Positions 24,709-35,330 of a DNA stretch of 64,000 nt are shown here, one piece after another. Below the pieces are notes generated by a model, which was not told the origin of the DNA, did not search any database, and saw only the letters and a list, made by a program, of their open reading frames with translations. The position numbers were made by a program, and so were the translations under genes. Every line of letters begins with the position of its first letter. Position 1 is the first letter of the stretch. Origin of the DNA: Epiperipatus broadwayi (Eukaryota > Onychophora > Udeonychophora > Euonychophora > Peripatidae); assembly GCA_028023455.1 (NCBI GenBank), contig JAQFVV010000049.1:6540855-6604854 (forward strand), read 5' to 3'.

Positions 24709-25604
24709 CAAGCATATGTAAGCATATGAAATAGTGACAATGTGATGTTTTATAGTGATTTTATTGTTCTCAAAATAATAATAAGATGCTTCTTTGAGTG
24801 CTGTTTTACTTTGTTATCAAAATTTTCTTTAAAAAAACGATTTTAGTGATTTGCTTAATGAATCTGATTTCAGCTTTTTTGTGTTTTGATGTCTGTGTAA
24901 TAGTTGATCTATCACTCTTCATGATATTAACGTATTATTTTGAGCCACTATCAATTAATCCCGTTTTAATGAAAGCATTTTTTTTTCTCCAGGGGTCTGT
25001 TCAAAATACGTTTTTTTTTTGTTGCCATGATAAAGAAGTCTACAAAATAAAATTAATGTGTCATAATAATAGACTTAAGTTTTCCTTGTTGGCATATACA
25101 ATATATTTTGAATTGTCTTCCTTCATAAAGAATTAATATTGAGCAAAAGTACACTAATGATAATGCAATGCGTCAATTTCGAGATGCCCATTTATTTCTA
25201 ACACAGTTTTTGCACTACACATACAGTCAAATATAATACATGCACATGCAAATTAATGGTGTAGCTATAGATGCCAAGATGCTACCATTACAGATCAGTT
25301 GACTGTTACGCATTTGTATGGCCCATGAGCTGCACACCATTATTTAATTTACTATTTCAATTCACAAAATAAAAACTAAAGTGGTCATTTTTAGAAAAGT
25401 AAATAAATCTAAAGGATAGAGCAATGATATAAAGGATATACAGTCATGTGGATAAGAAGAGCTTGTTAATCTGTCGCCAGTAAACACGTTGAATAATGGC
25501 TTTTTTTTTTCATTGTTTGAGAATTGTAGAATAACCTTTTACCCTGTAATAAAATAAATAAAAGCAATGTAATGTTTTGGTCCTCAGGGAGTTAACATTG
25601 ATGT
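24709..25604. other. AT-rich non-coding DNA
   Basis: The 112-codon frame at 24798-25136 is rich in Phe, Leu and Ile, as expected from T-rich DNA, and is not recognised. Confidence 0.35.
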
Positions 25605-25666
25605 AGCGGAAGTGACAAGAGTGGCCGATGCGCAGAACTTCAGGTCTGGATTCCGCTATTCTACCA
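25605..25666 (+). pseudogene. decayed tRNA-Leu(CAG)-like sequence
   Basis: TAGCGGAA and TTCCGCTA form an 8-bp closing stem. Inside it are a GTGGCCGA block, as in the D arm of leucine tRNAs, and GCAGA-ACTTCAGG-TCTGG, which resembles the anticodon arm of tRNA-Leu with anticodon CAG. The D loop looks shortened and a canonical T arm with B box is absent, so it is not a functional tRNA. Confidence 0.3.
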
Positions 25667-26272
25667 AAGCATTAAATCACGCAACTTGGCATGGCATACA
25701 GTATATATATTCGTTAAAAGAAAAGAAAATCTTGATGTGAAGAGGTTCTTAATTCTAAACGTTTTTCTTGTAAATTTATTTTCCATGCCTATAATTATAA
25801 TGCTTTTAATTATACTGGACTAGTTCGGAGTTTTCATTTGTCAAAATGTAAATCACTTTTTTGAGCTTTTAAAAGAATTAGAATGACCATTTAAATTAAA
25901 CTTTCAGAATTAAACTGAGTGATTTTCAGGCTGGAAAAAAGCTATTTGTCATTTTTTCGTACCACTTCTAGATGTTATCTAATGAATGCTAATGGCTGAA
26001 ATTATTCTTATTTCAACTGCCTAAATGATCATTTGTGGTACATAAAGTAAAAAGGAATAATTAATTCTTACCAGTAGTTTTAAATATATGTTTTTAAACC
26101 TATAAAATTATTCTTAATAAAGTAAAGAAAATACTTTATTTTAATGAACGAGTAATAAAATGAAAGATTTTTTTTATTTTAATGATTGCCGTTTTTATTA
26201 CTTAATTACTTTTAAAAAATAACAATTTAAGTTTCTTGAGCGTTCATAAATATATTCTAATTACCTGTGCAG
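25667..26272. other. AT-rich non-coding DNA
   Basis: Nothing recognised. Confidence 0.4.
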
Positions 26273-26335
26273 TTCGCGAGTGATAGAGTAATGGACCGAA
26301 GAGTTAACGGTTCTCCAATCGATTTTCAGATTATA
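26273..26335 (+). other. possible degenerate tRNA-like/SINE fragment
   Basis: The order of a GATAGAGTAATGG block (A-box-like) and a CAATCGATTTTC block (B-box-like) about 35 bases later, plus an ACCG/CGGT pairing between them, suggests a decayed Pol III-type unit. Pairing is too poor to call an isotype. Confidence 0.2.
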
Positions 26336-26566
26336 TATATAAAAAAACTCAGTTTAGTCAACTGAGTGGATTTGTTGTGCTCAATCTACCATTTAGTTGG
26401 TTTCACATCTCTTGGCTTTTAATTAACCCTATAGAATATATTCGAATTCAAAGGACGAGCTATATTATCTTGACATATTTTCAACAGATATGGGATGCTT
26501 TTGGGTAGCTAAAATTTTTCTGCCAATTGTACTTTATTTTTTATATAGCAAAAGCTGAGTTAGTCC

Positions 26567-26866
26567 AATATTTTCCGAAATGATTCTGAAGAAGAAATGA
26601 TAAAGGAAATCGGGAAACCGTAAATCAAAATTAACAAAAGTTTTCATCCACGTATTTTTTCTTATTTATGAGAGATTCTAAGCAAGTCTTCAGCCTGCAA
26701 TGGACTAATTAAAATTAATATTTTCCTAAATGAGTCTGAAGAAGAAATGATAAAGGAAATCGGGAAACCATTAATCAAAATTAACAAAAGTTTTCATCTA
26801 CTATTTTTTCTTATTTATGAGAGATTCTAAGCAAGTCTTCAGCCTGCAATGGACTAATTAAAATTT
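26567..26866 (+). repeat. 150-bp tandem duplication
   Basis: Two head-to-tail units (about 26567-26716 and 26717-26866) are nearly identical, differing by a handful of substitutions and small indels. Each has TCTGAAGAAGAAATGATAA, then GGGAAACC, and ends GCCTGCAATGGACTAATTA. The CTGAAGA...GAAAC spacing recalls hammerhead repeats, but no convincing stem II was found. Confidence 0.8.
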
Positions 26867-26879
26867 ATATTTTTAAACA

Positions 26880-27235
26880 TTATCAATCTATTTCAGAATA
26901 AAAGTTTTTCAGAGGTTATCAGTATTTCATGCATTTTATCTCATATGTTATCTTTTTTCAATACTTCTTGCTTTCTACCAAATTCCAATTTAATACTTCA
27001 AAGCTTTTTATCAATATCTCTAGCTCATATCAGTCTCTTAAGTATTTCAATGCTAACAGTGGAGCTAATTTGTCTCTCTTTACATTTTTTTTTTCAAATC
27101 TCCTTATTTGTCACACTATTATATCTCTTTCTCTAATATGTTTTGTGATCTGCAGTCTTTATATTCTTTTTCGATCAAATGTCCAAGTCTCAAATCCATA
27201 AGTAAATGCTTCATTAAAATGCTTTCTTTTCAAAA
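26880..27235 (-). pseudogene. LINE (RTE-like) C-terminal fragment
   Basis: On the minus strand the translation runs LKRKHFNEAFTYGFETWTF, then a TNKEI block and LKRLI-ARDIDKKL, in the order seen in RTE-type C-termini (TYG-ETWT, then 'rn-eIr', then 'W-WAGHiaR'). Several stops and frame changes interrupt it. Upstream RT sequence is missing, so this is a short, old fragment. It is more diverged than the 9.4-kb copy and may be another family. Confidence 0.6.
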
Positions 27236-27459
27236 AGTTTAATTTTTTACTATTATAAAATAATTATTTTTTTTTAAAACCGTCATCATTATTATTAATA
27301 AAAAAAATTGCTAACAATGAACTCCTTTTCTCTTTAAAAATATAGTTCCAAATAATCTTTCATATATAAAAAAAATCCAATAGAATTACTTTCTTCATTT
27401 TTCTTTTTAAAAACTTTTTTATTTATTTACATTATTCCATATATATTCCAATGCATTAC
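27236..27459. other. AT-rich non-coding DNA
   Basis: Nothing recognised. Confidence 0.4.
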
Positions 27460-27510
27460 ACACGTGTTTCCAACGTTTCAACTACTTCCTTGTAATCATT
27501 ATCAAGGATC
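27460..27510 (-). other. PLE-terminus-like motif
   Basis: On the minus strand CTTGATAATGATTACAAGG is followed by GTAGTTGAAACGTTGG. The GAAACGTTG string is the conserved 3' side of hammerhead motifs found at PLE ends, and ATTAC can pair with GTAGT as stem II. The 5' core is not canonical. Confidence 0.3.
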
Positions 27511-28156
27511 TACATATATATATATGATTGTTTTAAATATATTTTAATTCATAATATAATAACAATTCTCTAGCATCTATATATAAATCTTCTCTCTATA
27601 TAAATTTTATTGTTACAATTACTTACTTCCCTCCATTCTGTATTTTTTAAACCAATTTTTATTACATCTTGCACAAAATGTACAAAACGTTTACAAACCC
27701 AGCAATATCAACAATTGGTACTTTGGTATTATTCCTGCTATGACATATTACTCCAATGACATATTATTCTAAATTTGTGATGTGTTTAAAATAACACTTT
27801 CAAGAGATGTGCAAACAAACTTAATCAATAAAATTTGTCCACAGATCCTATGGAGGGGTTATTTTAAATATATCACAAACATAGAAAAATACATAATCAG
27901 AGTATTATATCATACCATGTCTAATATCAAACTTCAAATTTAAAAAAAAAAATCTTATTTCCGATGATAGAAAAATATATTTATTCTGGAAAAAATGAAA
28001 AATATTAAAAAGAAGCCTGAAACATTTTTTAAATGGTGAGCTGTAATAAAGTTTTAGCTTTACATTTTTTTTAACCTAAAAAAAATAGTGAACAGTAAGT
28101 TTAACCTTCTATTTTAGATATTTTCTTTAAAAAAAAAAAACTATATAAAATTCTAG
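27511..28156. other. AT-rich non-coding DNA
   Basis: Nothing recognised. Confidence 0.4.
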
Positions 28157-28493
28157 ATGTAATATAAGGGATTTGAACATAGACTTTCAAACTCCCTTTA
28201 TTTTTTTTTCTATCTCATATAACTAATGCACATGACCATATACATGTGAAAAAGGTAAATGATCTCCAACATACATATTTTGTGCTGTACCAGCACTCAT
28301 CAGTTGGTCCAGATCATCATCTCCCATATATATATATAATTAGTGCTCTGTTTATATTAAGATATGAAATCTTCAAACTTTAATGGACAGGCTTCAATCC
28401 ATTTCACCTTCTAACTCTTCAGACATCCATACCATGAAAATGTGATGATGGAGCTTGAAAGTCTGTGTTCAAATTCCCTATATTACATCTAAA
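28157..28493. mobile_element. foldback MITE family A, copy A2
   Basis: Terminal inverted repeats of about 38 bp: AGATGTAATATAAGGG at the left and CCCTATATTACATCT at the right, each followed inward by the ACATAGACTTTCAA or ACACAGACTTTCAA block. The interior matches A3 and A5 (for example TTGGTCCAGATCATCATCTC and TTTAATGGACAGGC). It is about 335 bp and non-coding. It shows the simplest and best-preserved ends in the family. Confidence 0.75.
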
Positions 28494-29289
28494 CTCTGAA
28501 TATATTAATTATTCTTATATTTTAAATATAAAGTTTTAGCAAATAAAAAAAAAATCACAAATATATAACATTTTAGCTGTAAATATATTTTTAAATATAA
28601 AACTATATTATTTACAAATGTTGTGAGACAAAAATTGTATGTGTTTGTGATTTTTTTTTTTTTTTTTGAAGTTTGGTTTTACATGTGCTAGGTATTTATG
28701 ATGGCAGAAAGTACCTTATTATGCCAGGAAAATGAAAGATGTTTTTGATGGTACAAAGTTCTGAAATAAAATGTCACAAAAAGTACCATATTAAAAACTC
28801 ATACCTATCTGTTTTTATTTAGTATTGTAATGTGTTTTTCCTTTTTGCATAGTGAATCTATCTCTTCATTTTGATAGCACAAAATTACTATAAGTAAAAA
28901 GGAAAAATCATAAAGGTCAGCATGGTTTAAAACTTGATGTTGTGTATATATGTGAAAAGTTGATAACATATATGTATATTCTAAGATGACATGACATCAT
29001 AAACAGAAACTTTGAATAATCATTACCAGATGAAAATATCACTGGAGTAATACATTATAGCAGGAATAATAGTAAAATACCCAACAATTTTTATTGATAT
29101 TTATATACCACAATAAATTATTTATAATTAAAATCATTGTTTAACAATTTATTCTATTTAAAACTGGTTTTTATTTGTTAATATATAAACTTTCTTTTAA
29201 TATACTTTCATGATATATTTTAACCGTTTCTAACATGTTTATAACATAATTTCTGTGTTTAAATTCCTTAATATATATATATTTGAATT
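28494..29289. other. AT-rich non-coding DNA
   Basis: Nothing recognised. Confidence 0.4.
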
Positions 29290-30290
29290 ATTATCATTTA
29301 AATGCTATTTCAATCTGTTTTTTAGTTTATTTTTGTGATGTCAGTATACATACATTATTGCTATCTTTCTTATAATCTAAACATCTAATCATATAAATTC
29401 CATTCATATTTTTAACATTTTTATTTTTTGCTTTAGTAATTAAATTACCTGGGTTAACTTTCTTTTTATATACTGGTTTAATAACTAATTTGCTTTCCTT
29501 TTTATATTTTTTGTTAATATCCTTTACTATCTTTTTATATCAAAGAAAGTACTTTTTGATAAATTATAGTTACTATACATTACCTCATAGATTCCATTTT
29601 TATTTATTTATTTATATTTTTTTTGCAATATTTTTTTTACTACACAATTTATTAATAATTTTTATTGGATAATCACTTTTCATTGCTTCAACTTTATATT
29701 ATCCATCTCTTCTTTAAATATTTTTTTAAGAACATAAATTAATTGCCATAATTATTCTATTATTTTAAATGTTTATTTTATATACATGATTTTTATCAGA
29801 TTCCCAATTACTTCATAATTCATAAAATGTACTTTTTCTATATATACTTATCTCAATATTTACTCTGTAATTATTTATTATTTACTTTATAATTCTTTAT
29901 TATCTTTTTAATTTTAATATCCATATAATTATTTAAATTATTTATTTTTCCATTGTAAATTGAATCTTTTCATCTATTAAAATAATATATTTAAAAAAAC
30001 CATCAGACATCCTATTATTATCATTAAACACCAAGAAATAGTCATCAACATATTTTAGATGGAATATATGTTTGTATTTAGTTTTATAAAAATATATTTG
30101 TTCATAATGATTCATATATAATGGTGCTGATCTTTATATGGTTTGTATCATCTGTCATTATATATAAATATAACATCCTTGAAAGATGTGTTTAAAATTT
30201 CATTTGATTGATTGCTCTCTACCCTAATATCTTTAGTTTTATCTTTAATATACATTTCCATAACTATTAATAGATAAGGAATTTAATGAA
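29290..30290 (-). pseudogene. Penelope-like RT fossil (RT palm to endonuclease start)
   Basis: Read on the minus strand, the RT palm motif KYVDDYFLVFN lies at about 30022-30054 (YVDD codons at 30041-30052). It is followed by IQFTMEK and NYMDIKIKK, which correspond to the conserved 'i-Ft-E ... FLDi-i' block, then STFYEL and WESDKNHVYK. After a lysine-rich linker the frame reaches NGIYMIRC at about 29375-29400, which is the first GIY motif of the endonuclease; the YIG half is gone or unreadable. Many stops and shifts interrupt it and the base composition has drifted to very high A+T, so the copy is old. Family assignment rests on motif order. Confidence 0.75.
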
Positions 30291-30837
30291 AGTGAAAGGA
30301 AGTTATTTAAGAAAGGATTAAGATATATAATGTAATGGTCAGAATCGTGTGATCAGCCAACAAGATTCAGAGACCTAGCAAAAATACTTCAAACCAAGTA
30401 TGTTAGGGATATGGTAGTCATGGAACAGTACTAAGCTTTAACTTATTTGCCAGTGCTCCAAAACTTCCACCATCTGACCAACACTTCTGATGCTACTAAT
30501 GGTCATCGTTTTTCTTTGGTCCCGGTGGTCAGGGTAAAACAAGGACTCTATCAATTCAAACTTAGCCTGTCATGCACTAGAATTATTAAATTAATCTAAG
30601 ATACTCACCACATACTTTAATACAGCTCAGAATATTATTTCAAATATTTCATAGATTTTGAATATACATATAGATTTTTTTTAAGTGTGGATATAGTTGG
30701 GTAGATGTGATGAACCAGGGAATGACATGATTTTATTAACACAAAATGAGCAAAAGATAAAAATAATAATAACAATGTTTGGATCTTATTATGATCCATG
30801 TATGGACATTACAAATGAACCAGAAATAATAATTACA
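30291..30837. other. unassigned segment
   Basis: The part at 30340-30560 is less AT-rich (for example TCCCGGTGGTCAGGG near 30518) but has no supported frame. Confidence 0.3.
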
Positions 30838-31067
30838 ATATTTAACTATCAATTATTGATTACAATATAGTTATTGATTACAATATTTAACCATCAGTTA
30901 TTGATTACAATATTTAACCATCAGTTATTGATTACAATATTTAATCATCAGTTATTGATTACAATATTTATCTATCAGTTATTGATTACAATATTTAACT
31001 ATCAGTTATTGATTACAATATTTAACTATCGGTTATTGATTACAATATTTAACTATCAGTTATTGAA
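30838..31067 (+). repeat. 27-bp minisatellite
   Basis: About eight units of 27 bp with core TTATTGATTACAATATTTAA. Because 27 is a multiple of 3, one frame stays open and encodes a nine-residue repeat (LLITIFNHQ). That frame is best explained by the period and is not supported as a gene. Confidence 0.9.
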
Positions 31068-31300
31068 ATCGGTACAGCATTGAGATGTCATTAGGATAAA
31101 TGTACAAAAGTCACACATCAATAATGACAACAACAGTTATGAACCAGAAATAATAATTACCATATTTAAACATCAGTATTGGATGTGTGTGAGCATTACA
31201 ATGAGGTCATACTATCAATAATGACAACAGAAGTTATGAACCAGAAACAATAATTTTAACAAATAGTAAATATCAGTATGTGAGCATAAGACAAATTTTT
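31068..31300 (+). repeat. ~100-bp imperfect tandem repeat
   Basis: The block GAACCAGAAATAATAATTA occurs at about 30817, 31140 and, with changes, 31237, each time near AATAATGACAACA and ATCAGTAT. The 27-bp minisatellite appears to have expanded inside one such unit. Confidence 0.6.
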
Positions 31301-32642
31301 ATGTTGATAATGATAATATTTGATCAAGAAATATGCCATATAAAATTTTAATATGCCAATTGTAGAGAGTAAACACAATACCTGGTTATATTGGGTTAGA
31401 GGCCAGAAATATATATATAATAAATTTATGTGCATGTTTACATACATAGAGGAAGCTAAGTATACTTTTTTATTATTATTATATTTACTTTTAGTACTCC
31501 CAGAAAAAGTTATGGACTAAGCATAATTCTAGCTCTCTCTACTATTAACAGTTATATGATAAATATGGTTTATCTATCCCACACAGCATTACCAACAGGC
31601 ATGATCAAGAAATCTAATTACAGAAGACAGTGGCATCTGGGTTTGAATCCTGCATCGGTTATATTATTATTGGCATTGGCAGAAAGCCAATCTCCATTGT
31701 TGAGCAATAAAATATATAGAGAAGTTCCTATGAAAACACTTTTGCAATCAGCATGGCATGTGTAGGAAATAATGGAGCATGGGCTTTGAATCCCTATCAT
31801 CAGAGAGTACTTATTTATCGGCTCAAAAACATGGCTATCTCCAGGACCGGTGAAATATCCATCTGGCAGCTTGCATAGCACTATTCAACATATATTCATT
31901 ATTAAAAGCCATATAGGCACAGATCATTCTACTAAGCAACATTGATATATTTTCCCATACAAAGCATTAAACATATCTGTATAGATATTTTCCTAAGCCT
32001 GTATTTAATAAGTAATAATGGAAAAATTTAAGATAACCATATTTTATAGGCTATAAAATGCCCAAGTGCTTAAATATAAAGCTTAACCACAAAATGCTAA
32101 AGAGGCAAAAACACTACTGCTGAGATAGTACTTATTCCCCAAATGTATGCATCACTAAATATATATATATATATATATAGTGAGATGAATACATACTTTT
32201 GTAATAAGTAATATTGCCCATTTTACATTTAAGAAAAAGAAGCACTATCATTATTATTATTATTTTAACACATAAATGCATATATACATATATATTATTT
32301 CATTTAATTGTTATAAAGAATTTATTTTAACAATCATTTATATTCTTAATTTCTATTAGCAAGGTATATATGAGTAGATGGTGACTTTTAATCTAGATAT
32401 CTAATTTTCTCTCTCTCTTTTTTTTTTTAAAATTAAAATGACATTTTTAACTAGTAAAAACTAGGCAAACGATTTAAGAAATTCAAATTTGACTGTTTGT
32501 TACTTTACAGTTATAAAACGTAGTTATTCTTCTCCCACTTAAAATTTTGGGATAAACAAATTTATGCATAAAATTGGTTTAATAGTAAAAATATTATTTT
32601 TCTCATACTGGCTGAGATTGGCATAGCTTACATTAATCAATA
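31301..32642. other. unassigned segment
   Basis: The part at 31500-31900 is less AT-rich and open on both strands for about 70-87 codons, but neither translation is recognised. A (TA)n tract lies at about 32160-32180. Confidence 0.3.
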
Positions 32643-32830
32643 AGTAAAAAAAAATCAGTCATATTTCACATGACCTATATCGCTTGTATTACCAATATGT
32701 AATATATAAAGAGCCTGCTAATAGCTCTAAACAACTTATTTATTTTATTTTTTATGATAAATGCTACAAGAGAAAATGCCTGAAGCCTTTATCTGTGATG
32801 GTCCTTATCCTCAGACCAGTTTTGAGCTAT
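32643..32830 (+). repeat. 188-bp direct repeat, copy 1
   Basis: Matches 33067-33255 at roughly 93% by eye. Shared blocks include GAGCCTGCTAATAGCTC, AACAA(G)CTTATTTATTTT, GATAAATGCTACAAGAGAAA and CAGACC(A/G)GTTT. The CTAATAGCTCTAAACAAGC block also forms the left arm of the hairpin at 49209. Confidence 0.8.
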
Positions 32831-33066
32831 GGCTCTCATCAGTGAGGAGCTAGGACATTAGATTCAAAATATTAACTCAAGCCAAGTATTTATCTAATTC
32901 TTAAATATTAAGAAAAAGATCCAAATCTTCAGACACCTACATGTCTTCAAACTCAGCTCTTTAACCAAATAAACTATATGAGCCTAAACTTAATTCAGTG
33001 ATCCTATATATTAGTAGGCTTAGCAATTTAATATAGCCAAAGCCCTAATAGCAAAATTATAATATT
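32831..33066. other. spacer between direct repeats
   Basis: Non-coding, nothing recognised. Confidence 0.4.
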
Positions 33067-33255
33067 AGTAAAAAAAATCAGTCATATTTCACATGACCTA
33101 TATAGCTTGTATTACCAATGTGTAATATATAAAGAGCCTGCTAATAGCTCTAAACAAGCTTATTTATTTTATTTTTTTATGATAAATGCTACAAGAGAAA
33201 ATACCTGAAGCCTTTATCTATGATAGTCCCCATCCCCAGACCGGTTTCGAGCTAT
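33067..33255 (+). repeat. 188-bp direct repeat, copy 2
   Basis: Second copy of the unit at 32643-32830. The high identity suggests a recent segmental duplication of about 424 bp or two insertions of one element. Confidence 0.8.
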
Positions 33256-34745
33256 TAAAGAAAACATACTGGCATATTTCAAAAAAGCTGTATTTATAAA
33301 CTTATAGCATTTTTGTGCCATTTAAAATTAGACCTTAACATTTTTTTTACCATTAATAAGTAGAACTATAGTTATAACATAGATTGACTTATTAAAAAAA
33401 ATAATAAAAAAATAAAACATATATATATATCATTGTTTTTAAGATATAGTCTTTTACTGAGCAGTTAGAAATCTGTGAATTTTAAACTTAGATAGTCTAG
33501 AGTTTTTTTTATTTATAGAAGGCATTTTAATTATCTTATCTGGAAGGATTAGAAGTTTATATTTGCTGTTTGATGCCACTTTGATAAGGCAACTGTCTCC
33601 TTATGGGTTCACACTTATTTCAGGATTGACCTTTAGCTTTACTGGACATAGGACAGGATGGATTCAAAGTTGGTTCTCCATTTTCTCAGTGGCAGCAGCA
33701 TGGAATCAATTATATTTCTTTTCTCCTACAAATGCATTTTCTGGCTATTTTCCCCAAAAGGGGAAAGGTAAACTTTGTCTACTCAGAGGTCATGATAATT
33801 ATTTGACATCAGCTTATATTTGACTGTCCCTTTGACTTTTTTTTCTTTTCACCCTGACTTTTACTTTTGACTCTTAAAAACTTTACTGCTTTGACATTCA
33901 CTTTTGACTCCAAAAATTTTACTGCTAACAACTCTGTCTAGAAAAAATAGCCCAGTATTTATAAGAAAACTTTTACTCAGCACAATCAAAATTATGTCTA
34001 GTCTTTGTTTACTCTTAATTTTTTTTTAAACACAGATATCATAACTGCCTTCAGATTCAACCTTTGTTAGAAACAAAAAATAGACTGTTTGACTGATTTT
34101 TACTTTAAACTAGTTAGCAAAATCCTATTAAGATTAAATTTAGGTATGAAAATTTTAATTGCATTTTTAACTGCCTTTAAAGATAAGAAATAATTAACAC
34201 TTCCATGCAACTATATTGAAGCAATGGATCTGAAGTACGATCCATGCTTCACTGTTTCTTATAAATTTAGTTAGCATTGTAGGACTGAACTAAGTTTATA
34301 GCCCAATATCAGCAGGGTTTTGCATTAAAGCTAAAATTAATTATGTTATTAAAGTTGTATTTACAGTTAAATTTCGTGTTAAATAAATCCCAATCAAAGA
34401 TTAAATTTCTGTTAATAAAAATTGCTTGTAAAACCTATTGGGCAAACATATATATAAGTCAAGCGTATATATATATGAGTTAATGCAAAATTCTGCTGAA
34501 ATAAAATGCTTATTCTACTATAAAAAAATAATAATATATTGTTGTTAAAATTTTGTTAAAATATTTAGTATGATTTGATTTTGAGATAAGCCTGCCAACA
34601 TTTTCTAAAAGAATGTATAGTTTTAATTAGTGAGCCATTCAAGTGTAATTAAAGATGGCCTTCTCTTTCTTTCTTTTTAATTAAGAGAATTCAAACTTTG
34701 AAGTAAGGAAATTAGAGTAAAAAAGTTAAAGTTATTTTTAGAAAG
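33256..34745. other. unassigned segment
   Basis: The 86-codon frame at 33563-33823 has balanced composition but is not recognised. Several short T-rich 'TTTGACTTTTACTTTTGAC' style repeats occur at 33830-33920. Confidence 0.3.
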
Positions 34746-34829
34746 TGTTGCTTTGAAACAAAGGAGCATGGGGGGGGCTTATCAAGATCTCAGATCATAC
34801 AAACAATAGAAGGTAGCTGACAGAGAGGG

Positions 34830-34837
34830 TATAAATA
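34830..34837 (+). promoter_or_regulatory. TATA box
   Basis: TATAAATA in a locally GC-richer context (GAGAGGG before, GAAGGGAG after). An initiator-like TCAGATT lies about 33 bp downstream, the right distance for Pol II. Confidence 0.55.
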
Positions 34838-34862
34838 GAAGGGAGAGCAAAAGATTATTATT

Positions 34863-34994
34863 CAGATTTTTCCTTTGGAAGGTTTCAGTTGATTCTGATT
34901 TTCCTTGTGAAGGTGATTCTTTCAGAGTTTGCTATTGCAAGATTGATTCAGATTTTGCTATTGCAAGGTGCATTCAGATTTCTCTTAGGAGAAC
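34863..34994 (+). repeat. five tandem mini-hairpins with changed stems
   Basis: Units of 25-32 bp each start CAGATT or a close variant and contain a small inverted repeat: CCTT-TGG-AAGG (34872), CCTT-GTG-AAGG (34903), TTGC-TATT-GCAA (34929), TTGC-TATT-GCAA (34955) and TTCTC-TTAG-GAGAA (34980). Both stem strands change together between units, so pairing is kept while sequence is not. The array begins at the predicted transcription start, so it would form the 5' end of an RNA. Confidence 0.55.
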
Positions 34995-35113
34995 TCTGTC
35001 AGATTTTGTTCGTGATTTTATTCCCAAAAGTCTACAACGGTTGTCTACAAATCATGAAGAAGTTTGAACCTGCTCAAGCTAAAAATCATATAAGTTTGAT
35101 AGATTCTACTATG

Positions 35114-35151
35114 CTCGGCTAGGCAAATAAATAGCTTTGCCTATCACCGAG
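35114..35151 (+). terminator. poly(A) signal in a hairpin
   Basis: CTCGG...CCGAG (35114-35118 with 35147-35151) and AGGCAAA...TTTGCCT (35121-35127 with 35136-35142) form a long stem. AATAAA (35126-35131) sits at the top of the stem and loop. Placement of a poly(A) signal in such a hairpin is a known retroviral/LTR arrangement. Confidence 0.5.
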
Positions 35152-35330
35152 GTTCGGAATACCATTCAAAATGCCTTAATATCCACTCAATAGTCATCTG
35201 AACTCTGTGCCGTGTCTGGAGAACTTTTCGTGAAACCATACTACATATTTTCATTGTCCGGACAAATACCTGTCCACAGTCGGATCAAGCCCACGACGCC
35301 GTAGGGAACATGACCAAGGAAAAAGGAGGT

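Larger units (their letters stand above)
34746..35330 (+). other. LTR-like or promoter segment
   Basis: This CpG-bearing block is unlike its surroundings. In order: TGTTGCTTT at 34746, a TATA box at 34830, an initiator-like TCAGATT at 34862, five tandem small hairpins (34863-34994), an AATAAA signal in a hairpin loop (35114-35151), TGTCCACA ending near 35278, then a leader-like stretch with ATGACC at 35310 and AAAGGAG followed by GTAATC, a possible splice donor. TATA, a poly(A) hairpin and TG...CA ends fit the U3-R-U5 plan of an LTR. No primer-binding site starting TGG, no second LTR and no gag/pol frames were seen next to it, so a solo LTR or a host promoter with a first exon (MTKEKG) are both possible. 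Confidence 0.4.

Noticed and set aside
30874-31083. Frame with a perfect nine-residue repeat
   Set aside because: It follows from a 27-bp minisatellite; there is no other sign of a gene.
31556-31881. Opposed 69- and 87-codon frames in a less AT-rich segment
   Set aside because: Neither translation shows motifs, and two opposed frames over the same DNA suggest chance.
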